A DNA stretch of 40,757 nucleotides, taken from assembly GCA_012514775.1 (NCBI GenBank), contig JAAYZQ010000499.1, positions 1-40,757 of the forward strand, read 5' to 3'. Shown piece by piece: positions 31,956 to 39,915 of the stretch; within the stretch, counting starts at the first letter, position 1, and the number at the start of each line of letters is the position of its first letter. Origin of the DNA: Anaerolineaceae bacterium. GTDB lineage: Bacteria; Chloroflexota; Anaerolineae; JAAYZQ01. The notes under the pieces were generated by a model that saw only the letters and a list, made by a program, of their open reading frames with translations, was not told the origin of the DNA and did no database searches. The position numbers and the translations under genes are program-made.

Positions 31956-32939
31956 CTACAAGAACAGACCTATGATCAGATAAAGCACGGCGGCCAGCAG
32001 CGCGGCGATGGGGATGGTCAGTATCCACGCCACGGCAATGTCGCGGGCCACGGTCCAGCGCACCTTGGACACCCGGTCGGCCGAGCCCGCGCCCATGATG
32101 GCCGAGCTGACCACCTGGGTGGTGCTCACCGGGCCGCCGAGGAGCGCGGCGCCGAGGATGATGCCGGCCGACGTCAGTTGCGAGCCAAAGGCGTGGATGG
32201 GCCGGATTTTGTAGAACTTGCCGCCCAGGGTCTTGATCAGGCGCCAGCCGCCCGTGGCGGTGCCCAGGGCGATGGCGCTGGCGCTCATGGCAATGACCCA
32301 CCACGGCACGTGAAACTCGGTCGCGTAGCCCGTGGACACCATGGCCATGGCGATGATGCCCATGGTCTTTTGCGCGTCGATGGCGCTGGCGCTCAGGGCC
32401 AGGGCCAGGGAGGTGGCCAATTGGGCGCGCCGGAAGACGGTGTTCACCTTGGGACTGGCGCCGCGCGACAGAAAATAGAGGAGCTTGAGCACCAGGAAGC
32501 CCACCACCAGGCCCAGCACGGGCGATAGGAAGAGCGCGATGAGCACCTTTTGCAGGCCGGCAAACTCCACGGTGCCCAAACCCGCGGCCATGGCCACGGC
32601 GCCGATGAGCCCGCCGATAAGGGCGTGGGACGTGCTTGACGGCCAGCCAAAGTACCAGGTGAGCAGGTTCCAACTGATGGCGCTGGCCAGGGCGGCGATG
32701 ATGACCGCGCTGCTGATGGCCGCCGGGTCCACCACCTCGCTGCCGATGGTCGTCGCCACGGCCACGCCAAAGAGAAACGGGCCGGCAAACTCGGCGACGG
32801 CGGTGATGCCCAGCGCCTTCTGGGGCGACAGGGCGCGGGACGAGATCATGGTCGCGACGATATTGCTAGAGTCGTGCAGGCCATTCAAAAAGTCGAACAC
32901 CAGGGCGATGGCAATGATCAGCATCAACAGGAATGGCAT
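31956..32939 (-). CDS. pit: Low-affinity inorganic phosphate transporter, PiT family
   Basis: 327 aa, about ten membrane segments; metal-phosphate:H+ (or Na+) symport. The two family signatures are present: 'FDFLNGLHDSSNIVATMIS' (15-33) at the N-terminus and the inverted second repeat around 'DAQKTMGIIAMAM' and 'ALGTATGGWRLIKTLGGKF'. 'WPSSTSHALIGGLIGA' is the conserved central block. ATG 32939 has GAGAGGA upstream. It lies 38 bp after a sugar-isomerase-like gene and may be co-transcribed with it, and is followed by the DUF47 partner. Confidence 0.94.
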   Translation of the reverse strand: MPFLLMLIIAIALVFDFLNGLHDSSNIVATMISSRALSPQKALGITAVAEFAGPFLFGVAVATTIGSEVVDPAAISSAVIIAALASAISWNLLTWYFGWPSSTSHALIGGLIGAVAMAAGLGTVEFAGLQKVLIALFLSPVLGLVVGFLVLKLLYFLSRGASPKVNTVFRRAQLATSLALALSASAIDAQKTMGIIAMAMVSTGYATEFHVPWWVIAMSASAIALGTATGGWRLIKTLGGKFYKIRPIHAFGSQLTSAGIILGAALLGGPVSTTQVVSSAIMGAGSADRVSKVRWTVARDIAVAWILTIPIAALLAAVLYLIIGLFL

Positions 32940-32977
32940 GCCGGTTCCTCTCCCTCCTGTGCGTCGCGGACCTGGCG

Positions 32978-33895
32978 TCAGGCGCGCGGCCGGCCCTCGC
33001 CCACGGCGCGCCGCAGCAGGTCGAGGCCGGCCTTGACCTGCTCTGGAGAGTTATAGTTCTGGAACTCGCAGGTGAGCAGCGCCCCGGCCGGCAGGTAGCG
33101 GGCCACCAGCTCCCAGTCCACGTTGCCCAGGCCGGCGGCCTGGTGGTCGTCGACGCCCACCACGTCGTGGAGGTGAATGCCCACCATCCGCTGGGCAAAG
33201 CGCTGCAGCCACTCCTCGTGGGTGCCAAAGCCCAGGTTTTCGAGCACCTCGGCGTGGCCCACGTCGTGCCAGTAGCCGACGGTGTCGCCGCAGCCGAGGT
33301 TGAGCAGCTCGTCGACCTCGTCGGGCAGTGGGATCTCGAAGTAGTGGTAGCGGTTCTCGAGGCCCAGGCGCACGCCTCGCGGCTCCGCGTACTCGGCCAG
33401 CTCCAGCACGCTGCGGCGGACGGAGCGCATGTTGGCCCCGGCCCGGGCTGCCCGGGCGGCCGCCAGCCGCTCGCGAGCCGCCGCGTACTCCGGCCCGCCG
33501 GCCTTGCCCTGGCGGTAGAGCGCCACCAGCCGGAACTCTAGCTCGGGATCGACGTCCACCCGCCCGGGATGGACGATGATGGCCCCAGCCCCCAGCTCGT
33601 GGGCCAGGTCGATGCTGCGCTGCACGGCGGTCACGCCCCGCCGCCTCTCGTCCTCGTCCAGCGCCGACACCAGCCAGTTGCGCGCCTTCAGGGTCCCCAT
33701 CGAGACGTCGGCCGGGCACGGCTCGTGCACGCTGGTGATACAGCCGTTCAACGACAGGCCCTCCAGCATGGCCGAGTCGACACCGTGGTTCAGCTCAAAG
33801 TGGGTAAATCCCAGGGCCTTTCCCGCATGGAAAAAATCGGCCAGCCTTTCGAACTGGCCGATGGCCCACATGGTAGACAATGCAATATCAGACAC
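32978..33895 (-). CDS. Sugar-phosphate isomerase/epimerase-like TIM-barrel protein
   Basis: 305 aa, AP-endonuclease-2/xylose-isomerase-like barrel. 'FTHFELNHGVDSAML' (early strand), 'SVHEPCPAD', 'GAGAIIVHPGRVDVD' (His), 'VRLGLENRYHYFEIP' (Glu), 'GYWHDVGHAEVLENLG' (Asp and His) and 'GIHLHDVVGVDDHQAAGLGNVDW' (His, Asp, G-x-G-N-x-D-W) give the metal-binding set of this fold. Substrate unknown. GTG 33895 has GAGGAGC 5-6 nt upstream; the frame continues upstream but past the promoter. Driven by a perfect consensus promoter and followed closely by pit. Confidence 0.86.
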   Translation of the reverse strand: MSDIALSTMWAIGQFERLADFFHAGKALGFTHFELNHGVDSAMLEGLSLNGCITSVHEPCPADVSMGTLKARNWLVSALDEDERRRGVTAVQRSIDLAHELGAGAIIVHPGRVDVDPELEFRLVALYRQGKAGGPEYAAARERLAAARAARAGANMRSVRRSVLELAEYAEPRGVRLGLENRYHYFEIPLPDEVDELLNLGCGDTVGYWHDVGHAEVLENLGFGTHEEWLQRFAQRMVGIHLHDVVGVDDHQAAGLGNVDWELVARYLPAGALLTCEFQNYNSPEQVKAGLDLLRRAVGEGRPRA

Positions 33896-33951
33896 TATCG
33901 CTCCTCGACGAGTTGGGTTTGAACCCTCCGGGGCAGTTTCTAACATGAAAG

Positions 33952-33980
33952 ATTATACAACAACTCTGCCGATTTGTCAA
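33952..33980 (-). promoter_or_regulatory. Perfect consensus promoter for the isomerase-like gene
   Basis: TTGACA (33980-33975), exactly 17 bp, TATAAT (33957-33952) on the minus strand. Start near 33945. A GGGTT-TG-AACCC inverted repeat (33915-33926) lies in the leader. Confidence 0.88.
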
Positions 33981-34001
33981 ATAAAATTTCAAAACCCCGG
34001 C

Positions 34002-34733
34002 TCAATCATCGTACCCGGTCACGATCACCCGCACCTCTTCAAAGCCCAGGGCCGACAGCAGTTGCTCGTAGTACGAGCGCCCGTCGCGGGCCGCCTGCTC
34101 CAGGATGCCGTTGCGCAGGCCGTACTCGACGAGCAGATCGCGCCCGGTGGGCATGATCTCGCTCTGGTAGGCCTCCAGGTCGTCGCGGCAGATAAAGCCG
34201 GGGCAGGTGTCGCGCTGGGACAGGATGTAGCTGTTCTCAAAGTCGATGGACACCTGGTCGCGAAACACCTCCGGCGGTGGCAGCGTCAACTGCACGCGCC
34301 GGCCGTCGCTGCTGATCCACAGGTCGTCCACCGAGAGCTGCTGCAGGTCCAGGCCGGCCGGCACGTGCCCGCGGATGAGCATGACAAACTCTTGCCTGAC
34401 GCCCAGGGAGCCCAGGAAGCCCTCGGGCGCCTCGGTGTAGCGCACGTCCACGGCATTGTAGTGCTGGACGAGGACCTGCTTGTTGACCCGCTGCACGCGC
34501 TCCAGGATGGCCGCCCGCGAGGCAATGTCCGAGACGGTTTCTGGCCCCCCGGCGGGCGTCGCCTCCGGCGGCGCCAGGCGATCGGTCACGGCGTTGTACA
34601 GCCAGGAGGCGATGAGCACCACGGCCACCAGGGCCAGGGCGTTGCGGGCGATGACCCACACCTGCCGCAGGCAGGATCGCGGCTCGGCCTCCTCGGTCTC
34701 GTAGATTTCTTCGGTCTCGAACGTCTCATCCAT
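34002..34733 (-). CDS. Membrane-anchored DUF4230-like protein (second of a pair)
   Basis: 243 aa. An acidic cytoplasmic start ('MDETFETEEIYETEE'), one membrane helix (about 29-46, 'ARNALALVAVVLIASWLYN'), then an extracytoplasmic domain with the pattern L-x-x-Q-x-x-N/L and 'LVQHYNAVDVRYTEA', 'LIRGHVPAGLDLQQLSVDDL', 'VQLTLPPPEVF' and a helical end 'GFEEVRVIVTGYDD', as in DUF4230 proteins. No known function. ATG 34733 lies 8 bp inside the end of the upstream homolog; the Shine-Dalgarno is weak, consistent with coupling. The pair probably arose by duplication. Confidence 0.8.
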   Translation of the reverse strand: MDETFETEEIYETEEAEPRSCLRQVWVIARNALALVAVVLIASWLYNAVTDRLAPPEATPAGGPETVSDIASRAAILERVQRVNKQVLVQHYNAVDVRYTEAPEGFLGSLGVRQEFVMLIRGHVPAGLDLQQLSVDDLWISSDGRRVQLTLPPPEVFRDQVSIDFENSYILSQRDTCPGFICRDDLEAYQSEIMPTGRDLLVEYGLRNGILEQAARDGRSYYEQLLSALGFEEVRVIVTGYDD

Positions 34734-35475
34734 CTTGGAACACGATCTCCACTTCGGTAAAGCCCAGCGTGTGCAGCAGGTCCGCCAGTTGCAGCCTGGC
34801 GACCCGGTCAGCCAGGGCCATCATGCCCTCGCTGTTCAGCGCCTCTTCCCGGAGCTGGACCCGTGCCTGCTCCAGGGCCTCGGTCTCCAGCCCCTCGTAA
34901 TCGGACAGGATCCAGCTCCGCTCGCTGTCATAGATCCGCGTTTCGCCGGGCAGCAGCTCGACGCTGGTGACCGCGGCGTGGGGCACGGCGACCCGCACGC
35001 GGGTGCCATCTATCTCTACGTCGTCGGGCTCGATCTGGCTCAGGTCCACGCCGGCCTGGACCTCGCCCACGGCCATGAGCAGCACCCGGTCGGTGCCGAG
35101 GAGGCTGCTCAGGCCCTGCCGCTCCCGCTCCCGTTCCACCACCGTCGACGTCGTAAAGCGGATGCTCGCCAGGTGGCCCAGCTCCTCCCAGACGGGGGGC
35201 GGCAGGGGGGTCGGCGTGGGGGTGGGTGTGGCCGTCGCCGGGGGCGGCAGCGTCGCGCTCGGCGAGGAGCGCGGGGTGGCCGTAAAGGTCGCCGGCGCGG
35301 CCGGCCACGCCTCGGGCGTTCCCTCGGCCGGCGTCACCAGGGCGGCCGGCGGCGGCGAGTCGACGAGACGATAGAGCAGATAGGCGCCCGCCAGGATGAC
35401 GACCGCGGCCAGCACCGACAGGACCAGCACCGCGGGACGGCTGAGGACGGGCCCGTTGCCGCTTTCAGGCTCCAC
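34726..35475 (-). CDS. Membrane-anchored DUF4230-like protein (first of a pair)
   Basis: 249 aa. A membrane helix (about 17-37, 'VLVLSVLAAVVILAGAYLLY'), then a Thr/Pro-rich stalk of about 50 residues ('ATATPTPTPTPLPPP'), then the same domain as the next gene: 'IRFTTSTVVERERERQGLSS', 'MAVGEVQAGVDLSQIEPDDVEIDG', 'VRVAVPHAAVTSVELLPGETRIYDSERSW' and the ending 'LGFTEVEIVFQDG'. GTG 35475 has AAAGGAGGT 5 nt upstream. Function unknown; a surface pair of homologs differing mainly by the stalk suggests a hetero-oligomer. Confidence 0.8.
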   Translation of the reverse strand: MEPESGNGPVLSRPAVLVLSVLAAVVILAGAYLLYRLVDSPPPAALVTPAEGTPEAWPAAPATFTATPRSSPSATLPPPATATPTPTPTPLPPPVWEELGHLASIRFTTSTVVERERERQGLSSLLGTDRVLLMAVGEVQAGVDLSQIEPDDVEIDGTRVRVAVPHAAVTSVELLPGETRIYDSERSWILSDYEGLETEALEQARVQLREEALNSEGMMALADRVARLQLADLLHTLGFTEVEIVFQDG

Positions 35476-35500
35476 GCAAACCTCCTTTGACTGTTGCAGA

Positions 35501-35531
35501 GGCGGGCATGCGGCCGCTCCGCCTGCCCGCC
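35501..35531 (-). promoter_or_regulatory. 5'-terminal stem-loop of the DUF4230 message
   Basis: GGCGGGCA and TGCCCGCC (35501-35508 with 35524-35531) form an 8-bp stem with a 15-nt, GC-rich loop. It starts about 5 nt after the predicted transcription start. Confidence 0.5.
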
Positions 35532-35542
35532 CCATCCGGGAG

Positions 35543-35571
35543 ATTATACCACGCCGTACCCGATTCGCCAA
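35543..35571 (-). promoter_or_regulatory. Promoter for the DUF4230 pair
   Basis: TTGGCG (35571-35566), 17 bp, TATAAT (35548-35543) on the minus strand. Start near 35536. Confidence 0.72.
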
Positions 35572-35629
35572 AGGAGCTCGACGACCGGGAATCCGAATTG
35601 CGCGAGAAGGGCACCCCGGCGCCGGGCCG

Positions 35630-37951
35630 TTACAGCTCCACGCGCCGCCAGAGGATCGTCGCGTCGCCCTCCTGGAAGGGCACCACCGTCGCCGGGCGGG
35701 CGCGGAGCAGGCCCTCGCCGCCGGCGGGCAGGCCCAGGCTGTAGTCGGCCACCAGGGCCGGTACCGGCTCGCTCCCCACCAGCTCCAGGGTCACCTCCAG
35801 GCCGTCGCAGGCCAGCCCGTAGCACCACAGGACATAGTCCTCGCCCTGGGCGCCGCCGGCGTCCACGGGCAGGCTGTGTCCGGCGGCGGTGATGGCCGCC
35901 AGGCGCGCGGCCGGCACCCGCAGGTCGATCTTGGCGCCGCCCCGGGGCGAGCGCAGCAGCAGTTGCACCGTCCGGTTCTCGCCCGACTGCCCGTCGGACA
36001 GGATCTGGAGTGTCGGGCCCTCGACGTCGACCTCTTCCGCCGGGGCGACGAGGTACTGGGTGCCGGACCAGGGAAAGACGGCCAGCGTCTCGGCCTCAAA
36101 GTGCTGCCGCAGCGCCGGCGGCGTCGCGTCGTCGTTCGGCTCGGAGACGTAGCGCGCCTGCCCCCCCACCTCGGCGACGTAGTGCAGGTTGAGCAACTGG
36201 GGGCTGCGCTCGCTGTAGGGCGGCACCAGGAGCGCGGCCACGGCGGCGCCGACCACGACGGCCGCACTGACGAGGGTGAGGGCCCTCCGCAGCCCGGCCC
36301 GGTCCCGGGGCAGGGCAAGGAGGGGCAGCAGCGTCGCGACGACCATCCCCAGGGGCAGGGTGATGGCCGCGCTGATGGCAAAGCCGGTGGCCGATTCCAG
36401 GGTCAGCGCCAGGGGCAGGAAGAACATGCCGGCACCCGCCGCCCCCACGGCCAGGGCCACGTCGCCGGCCGGCGCGAACCGCCGGCCCAGGAGGAGGGCC
36501 ACGACGGCCAGGAGCGCGGCGAACAGGGCCGGCAGAAGCGGAAAAACCGCCACCCCCGGCAGCGTCAGGCTGAGGATCACGGCCAGGATGGCCCACAGGA
36601 GCCAGGCGCCCAGGCCCGCGCCCCACAGGCCGGCGCCGCGCCCCAGGAGGGCGGCCACCAACCCCCCGGCCAGCAGCGCCCCGGCCCACAGCGAGAGGCG
36701 CGTGGGCAACGGGTAGGCGTGCCAGGGCTGGGTGCCGCTGCCAAAGCGGGCGATGACCCAGATGATGCCCATGCCCAGGAGGATGGCCACGACGACGCAC
36801 AGCAGGGCCGCCAGGAGCCCCAGGAGCAGCCTGCCCACGGTCAGCACGCGGCGCAGCATGGCCAGGACAGCGCAGATGAGCAGGATGACGATCGCCGCCA
36901 CCGCCAGGGGCAGGGTCCAGGCCTCGGGCCAGCGGATGACGCCCAGGTTGAGCACGTCGGTGTAGACCGCGTTGCCCGGCGGCGGGCCGGCCAGGTCCCG
37001 GCCGGCGAGGGTGCGGGCCACGGCCAGGATGCTCTCGCCCTGGTGCTGCACGCTGCCGGGGTGCAGGTTGTCGAGGGAGTCCAGGGGCGTGTGATAGTGC
37101 GCCACGCCCTCGATGAAGGCAAAGTTGAGCGCGGCGATCCCCCTGTCGCGAAAGACCGTCAGGTCGGTGTCGTTGGGCAGCACCTTGTAGACCTCGTAGG
37201 TGAGCGAGTTGGCCGACGGCAGCGGGACGGACGAGGCATAGGCGTCGACGAGCCAGGCGTTGTCGTCGCTGGTCTCGAACATGATGCTCTGGCCGCTGGT
37301 GCCCCGGGCCTCGAGGTTGATGACCACCCCCAGGTCCTGGGCCCAGGGGTGCTCGGCGGCAAAGCCCTCGGCGCCCATGAGGCCCACCTCCTCGCCCTCG
37401 GTGAACAGGAAGATGACCGGGTTGCGCAGCGGGCCCTCGGCCCGGAAGATGCGGGCGATCTCGAGCATGACGGCCACGCCATGGGTGTCGTCGGCGGCCC
37501 CCGGCCCGGCCCCCACGGAGTCGTAATGGGCCATGAGCATGACGGCCGGGCCGTCGACCTGGCCGGGCAGCCGGGTGAGGACGTTCTGCACCGGGGCGCA
37601 CGTGGCCTGGGTGCCGGTCCAGCCCCGGCAGACGACGGTCTCCTGGACCTCGACCTCGTAGCCCAGCGCTCCCAGGTGGCCGATGATGCGCTCCCGGACC
37701 CAGGCGTTCATCTCGCTGCCCACGGGATGGGGCCGGCCCTCGGCCAGGAGCTCGCCCAGGAGCGCCATGGCCCGCCCGGCGGAGAACTCGGAAGCGGGGG
37801 CGTCGACGGGCAGGGGCGCCGGCTCCTGCCCGCGCAGCAGCACCAGGCCAAAGACGAGGGCCACCAGCACCAGGCCGGCGACGAGGGACCAGGGGCGGGC
37901 GTAGGCCACGCCGCGGCGAGCGGGCTCAACGGGCAAGCTCTGGTCGGACAT
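35630..37951 (-). CDS. Membrane-bound M28 metallopeptidase (ERMP1/Fxna-like)
   Basis: 773 aa. A signal-anchor helix (about 21-40), an M28 zinc-peptidase domain (about 55-345) and then about eight membrane helices (about 350-570) with a C-terminal beta-rich extracytoplasmic domain. The metal and catalytic residues are complete: His142 in AHYDS, Asp154 in ADDTHG, Glu187-Glu188 in TEGEEVG, Glu214 in NLEARG and His287 in HYHTPLDS. The arrangement is that of ERMP1/Fxna-like proteases. ATG 37951 has GAGGAGG 6 nt upstream; the frame stays open further up but the promoter lies there. Transcribed alone, with its stop about 60 bp from the DUF4230 promoter. Substrates unknown. Confidence 0.88.
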   Translation of the reverse strand: MSDQSLPVEPARRGVAYARPWSLVAGLVLVALVFGLVLLRGQEPAPLPVDAPASEFSAGRAMALLGELLAEGRPHPVGSEMNAWVRERIIGHLGALGYEVEVQETVVCRGWTGTQATCAPVQNVLTRLPGQVDGPAVMLMAHYDSVGAGPGAADDTHGVAVMLEIARIFRAEGPLRNPVIFLFTEGEEVGLMGAEGFAAEHPWAQDLGVVINLEARGTSGQSIMFETSDDNAWLVDAYASSVPLPSANSLTYEVYKVLPNDTDLTVFRDRGIAALNFAFIEGVAHYHTPLDSLDNLHPGSVQHQGESILAVARTLAGRDLAGPPPGNAVYTDVLNLGVIRWPEAWTLPLAVAAIVILLICAVLAMLRRVLTVGRLLLGLLAALLCVVVAILLGMGIIWVIARFGSGTQPWHAYPLPTRLSLWAGALLAGGLVAALLGRGAGLWGAGLGAWLLWAILAVILSLTLPGVAVFPLLPALFAALLAVVALLLGRRFAPAGDVALAVGAAGAGMFFLPLALTLESATGFAISAAITLPLGMVVATLLPLLALPRDRAGLRRALTLVSAAVVVGAAVAALLVPPYSERSPQLLNLHYVAEVGGQARYVSEPNDDATPPALRQHFEAETLAVFPWSGTQYLVAPAEEVDVEGPTLQILSDGQSGENRTVQLLLRSPRGGAKIDLRVPAARLAAITAAGHSLPVDAGGAQGEDYVLWCYGLACDGLEVTLELVGSEPVPALVADYSLGLPAGGEGLLRARPATVVPFQEGDATILWRRVEL

Positions 37952-38066
37952 GAAAGCCTCCTCAATTCGCGTTCGAGTGGATCCTTGCTGCGCACCAACC
38001 CCGGAGCCAAACGGCCACCGCCCTGCACCCCTCATTACATCGCGCGGGACCAGGGCCACGGCGACA

Positions 38067-38095
38067 ATTATACACCAAAGGGGGCGGGGGCACAA
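38067..38095 (-). promoter_or_regulatory. Promoter for the membrane M28 peptidase gene
   Basis: TTGTGC (38095-38090), 17 bp, TATAAT (38072-38067) on the minus strand. Start near 38060, leader about 109 nt. Confidence 0.66.
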
Positions 38096-38131
38096 CCCCT
38101 CCCCCGACCCCTCCCTTCGCTGCGCTCCGGG

Positions 38132-38189
38132 ACCATGGTCCCCCAAACGGCGGGGAGGGGAGCATGGTCCCCTAAACGGCGGGAGGGCA
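38132..38189. repeat. Short imperfect direct repeat
   Basis: Two copies about 29 bp apart (from 38133 and from 38162) share CATGGTCCCC(C/T)AAACGGCGGG. They lie in the 468-bp space between the divergent M28 peptidase and PAP2 genes, which otherwise holds the two promoters and no gene that I can see. Confidence 0.65.
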
Positions 38190-38339
38190 AGAGGGGCAGG
38201 TCGCGCATCTGCCCAGCGGGGCGACCGCAACACTTGCGCCTGCGCGCAGTGCAGGTGGGGTTCGCCCCTACATCACAGGGCGACCGCTCTTGTAGGGAGC
38301 GGCCGACCCTGCCACAGCCTAGCGCCGGGCGGCCGGCCC

Positions 38340-38368
38340 TTGACGGTGCCGGGGAGCCGGGGTATAAT
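38340..38368 (+). promoter_or_regulatory. Promoter for the PAP2 phosphatase gene
   Basis: TTGACG (38340-38345), 17 bp, TATAAT (38363-38368). 11 of 12 consensus positions. Start near 38375, leader about 45 nt. Confidence 0.8.
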
Positions 38369-38419
38369 CGAGGCACGGCCAGCCGGGATGCGCGGGGGCC
38401 GGGACGTGAGGTGCCTGAT

Positions 38420-39133
38420 ATGCAAGACCTGCCGGGCCGGGCCTGGCTGGCCGCCGCGGGCCGCTGGCTGAAAGGTGTCGAGTTCTCCCTACTGCTGACC
38501 CTGGTGCTGATCCTGGGCGGGATCTGGCTGTTCCTGCTGGTGGCCAACGAGGCCGTGACCGGCGATCCCCGGGGGCTGGACCGGGAGATCCTCCTCGCAC
38601 TGCGCGAGCCGGGCAGCCCCGACGATCCCATCGGGCCCGAGTGGGTGGAGACGGCCATGCGCGACCTGACGGCGCTGGGGGGCACGGCCGTGCTGCTGAT
38701 CCTCACCGCCGGCGTCCTGGGCTATTTCTTGTTGCGGGGCGAGTACCACCTGGCGGCCCTGGTGCTCCTGACCGTCGCCGGCGGGGCGGCCCTGAGCAAC
38801 TCGCTCAAGTACGCCTTCGACCGGCCCCGGCCGGAGCTGGTGCCGGCCCTGACCACGTTCCTGGCGCCCAGCTTTCCCAGCGGCCACTCGACCCTGGCGG
38901 CCGCCACCTACCTGACCCTCGGCTCCCTCATCGCCCGCGCGCAAGAAGACCGCCGGCTCAAGGTCTATACCATCCTGCTGGCCATCCTCCTGGCGCTGCT
39001 GGTGGGCTTTAGCCGGGTCTACCTGGGCGTCCACTGGCCCACCGACGTCCTGGGCGGCTGGCTGTTGGGCGCCCTGTGGGCCACCCTCATGCTGCTGCTG
39101 TCGCGCTGGTGGGTGCGGCGCACCAGGCCCTGA
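38420..39133 (+). CDS. PAP2-family membrane phosphatase (lipid phosphatase)
   Basis: 237 aa, about six membrane helices. The three PAP2 motifs are complete: K-x6-R-P in 'KYAFDRPRP', P-S-G-H in 'APSFPSGHSTLAAA', and S-R-x5-H-x3-D in 'FSRVYLGVHWPTDVLGG'. It removes phosphate from lipid phosphates at the outer face, such as phosphatidate, phosphatidylglycerophosphate or undecaprenyl pyrophosphate; the exact one cannot be told. ATG 38420 has GAGG at 38408-38411, 8 nt upstream. Single gene with its own promoter, followed by hairpin repeats that may end the transcript. Confidence 0.92.
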   Translation: MQDLPGRAWLAAAGRWLKGVEFSLLLTLVLILGGIWLFLLVANEAVTGDPRGLDREILLALREPGSPDDPIGPEWVETAMRDLTALGGTAVLLILTAGVLGYFLLRGEYHLAALVLLTVAGGAALSNSLKYAFDRPRPELVPALTTFLAPSFPSGHSTLAAATYLTLGSLIARAQEDRRLKVYTILLAILLALLVGFSRVYLGVHWPTDVLGGWLLGALWATLMLLLSRWWVRRTRP

Positions 39134-39217
39134 CGGCGCCTACTCCCGCTCGCGGCGCAACTGCTCGGCCAACCCCCGGTGAGGACTGGGCAGGGTTGCT
39201 GCAAAGTCGCTCCCGCT

Positions 39218-39393
39218 GCCCGGGACCGCCGAGCGCCTGCTCGGCCCTTCCCTCCAGGCGCAACCTGCCGAGCCGGTGCTCGGCGCTCCCAGCAGTAGTG
39301 CCCTGGCCCGGGACCGCCGAGCGCCTGCTCGGCCCTTCCCTCCAGGCGCAACCTGCCGAGCCGGTGCTCGGCGCTCCCAGCAGTAGTGCCCTG
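39218..39393. repeat. Exact 88-bp tandem duplication of a hairpin repeat
   Basis: Copies at 39218-39305 and 39306-39393 are identical over all 88 bases, and a third copy starts but breaks off after GGCCGGG-like sequence. Each holds two hairpins, GCCGAGC-GCCT-GCTCGGC and GCCGAG-CCGGTG-CTCGGC. Identity suggests recent duplication or conversion. The same family stands at 30464-30590. It lies 85 bp after the PAP2 gene. Confidence 0.93.
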
Positions 39394-39425
39394 GCCGGGG
39401 ATCACCAATGCGGGCCCGGCCCGGC

Positions 39426-39454
39426 TTGACTTCCCACGGGATTGGGATTACAAT
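39426..39454 (+). promoter_or_regulatory. Promoter facing a structured non-coding stretch
   Basis: TTGACT (39426-39431), 17 bp, TACAAT (39449-39454), 10 of 12 consensus positions. Start near 39461, about 455 nt before the next start codon. Confidence 0.62.
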
Positions 39455-39460
39455 TCTACA

Positions 39461-39615
39461 CGGTACTGTACGGGCACCCGCCGGCCGGCCGGGCAGCAGG
39501 CGCCGGTTGACACCGGCCCCGGACACCGGAAACGCGTTGAAACCCGGTCAAAGATTCACCCCAGCAGCCCGTTTCAACGGGTTCCCCGTGTTGGCCACGC
39601 GTCGAGACGCGTGGC
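39461..39615 (+). ncRNA. Candidate structured RNA or long leader (unclassified)
   Basis: No credible coding frame, but three nested or serial inverted repeats occur downstream of a promoter: GCCGGT-TGAC-ACCGGC (about 39502-39517), CGTTGAAAC paired with GTTTCAACG (39535-39543 with 39571-39579), and a perfect GCCACGCGTC-GA-GACGCGTGGC (39594-39603 with 39606-39615). The last has no T-run after it. This may be a small RNA, a long leader of the zinc-ribbon gene, or a site for a protein. No known RNA family was recognised. Confidence 0.35.
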
Positions 39616-39679
39616 AGCCCACCGCTCAAGCACGAGGTGCGACGCACTGCACGCTACATTCACCCACCGCACCGACTCT

Positions 39680-39815
39680 GCTCTTTTGCTCGGCCTCCAT
39701 CGCCAGATCGAGGCCAGGACCGCCCGATCTGGCCTGGCTCCGCTCTTCTGCTCGGCCTCGATCGCCAGATCGAGGCCCAGGGCCGCCAGATCTGGCGATC
39801 TGGCGGGAGCGAGGG
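39680..39815. repeat. Dispersed intergenic repeat, copy 2 (internally duplicated)
   Basis: A 36-bp unit occurs at 39680-39715 and 39742-39777 with two mismatches (62-bp period). The end, 39783-39810, is the exact reverse complement of 6205-6232, built on CCAGATCTGG palindromes. It lies in the non-coding stretch 39134-39915, together with the 88-bp repeat and the candidate RNA. Confidence 0.85.
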
Positions 39816-39915
39816 GATCGGATCGGTCGACGTCAAGCCAGGGGCGTGCCCTGCCCGGCCGGGCGCCACGAGGGATGAACCTGCGGGCTCATTTCGCAGG
39901 AGGGAGGAGCGGACC

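Noticed and set aside
38100..38335. Mobile-element remnant between the M28 and PAP2 genes
   Set aside because: Only a short 20-odd bp direct repeat is seen; no terminal inverted repeats, target duplication or transposase fragment.
35396..39133. Very long plus-strand open frame (over 1200 codons) leading into the PAP2 gene
   Set aside because: It is antisense to the M28 peptidase gene, composed of low-complexity Gly/Gln/His/Arg text, and is open only because of high GC. The PAP2 domain begins at ATG 38420 with its own promoter and Shine-Dalgarno.
39535..39579. CRISPR-like GTTGAAAC / GTTTCAAC sequences
   Set aside because: They occur once as an inverted pair, not as regularly spaced direct repeats, and no cas genes are present.
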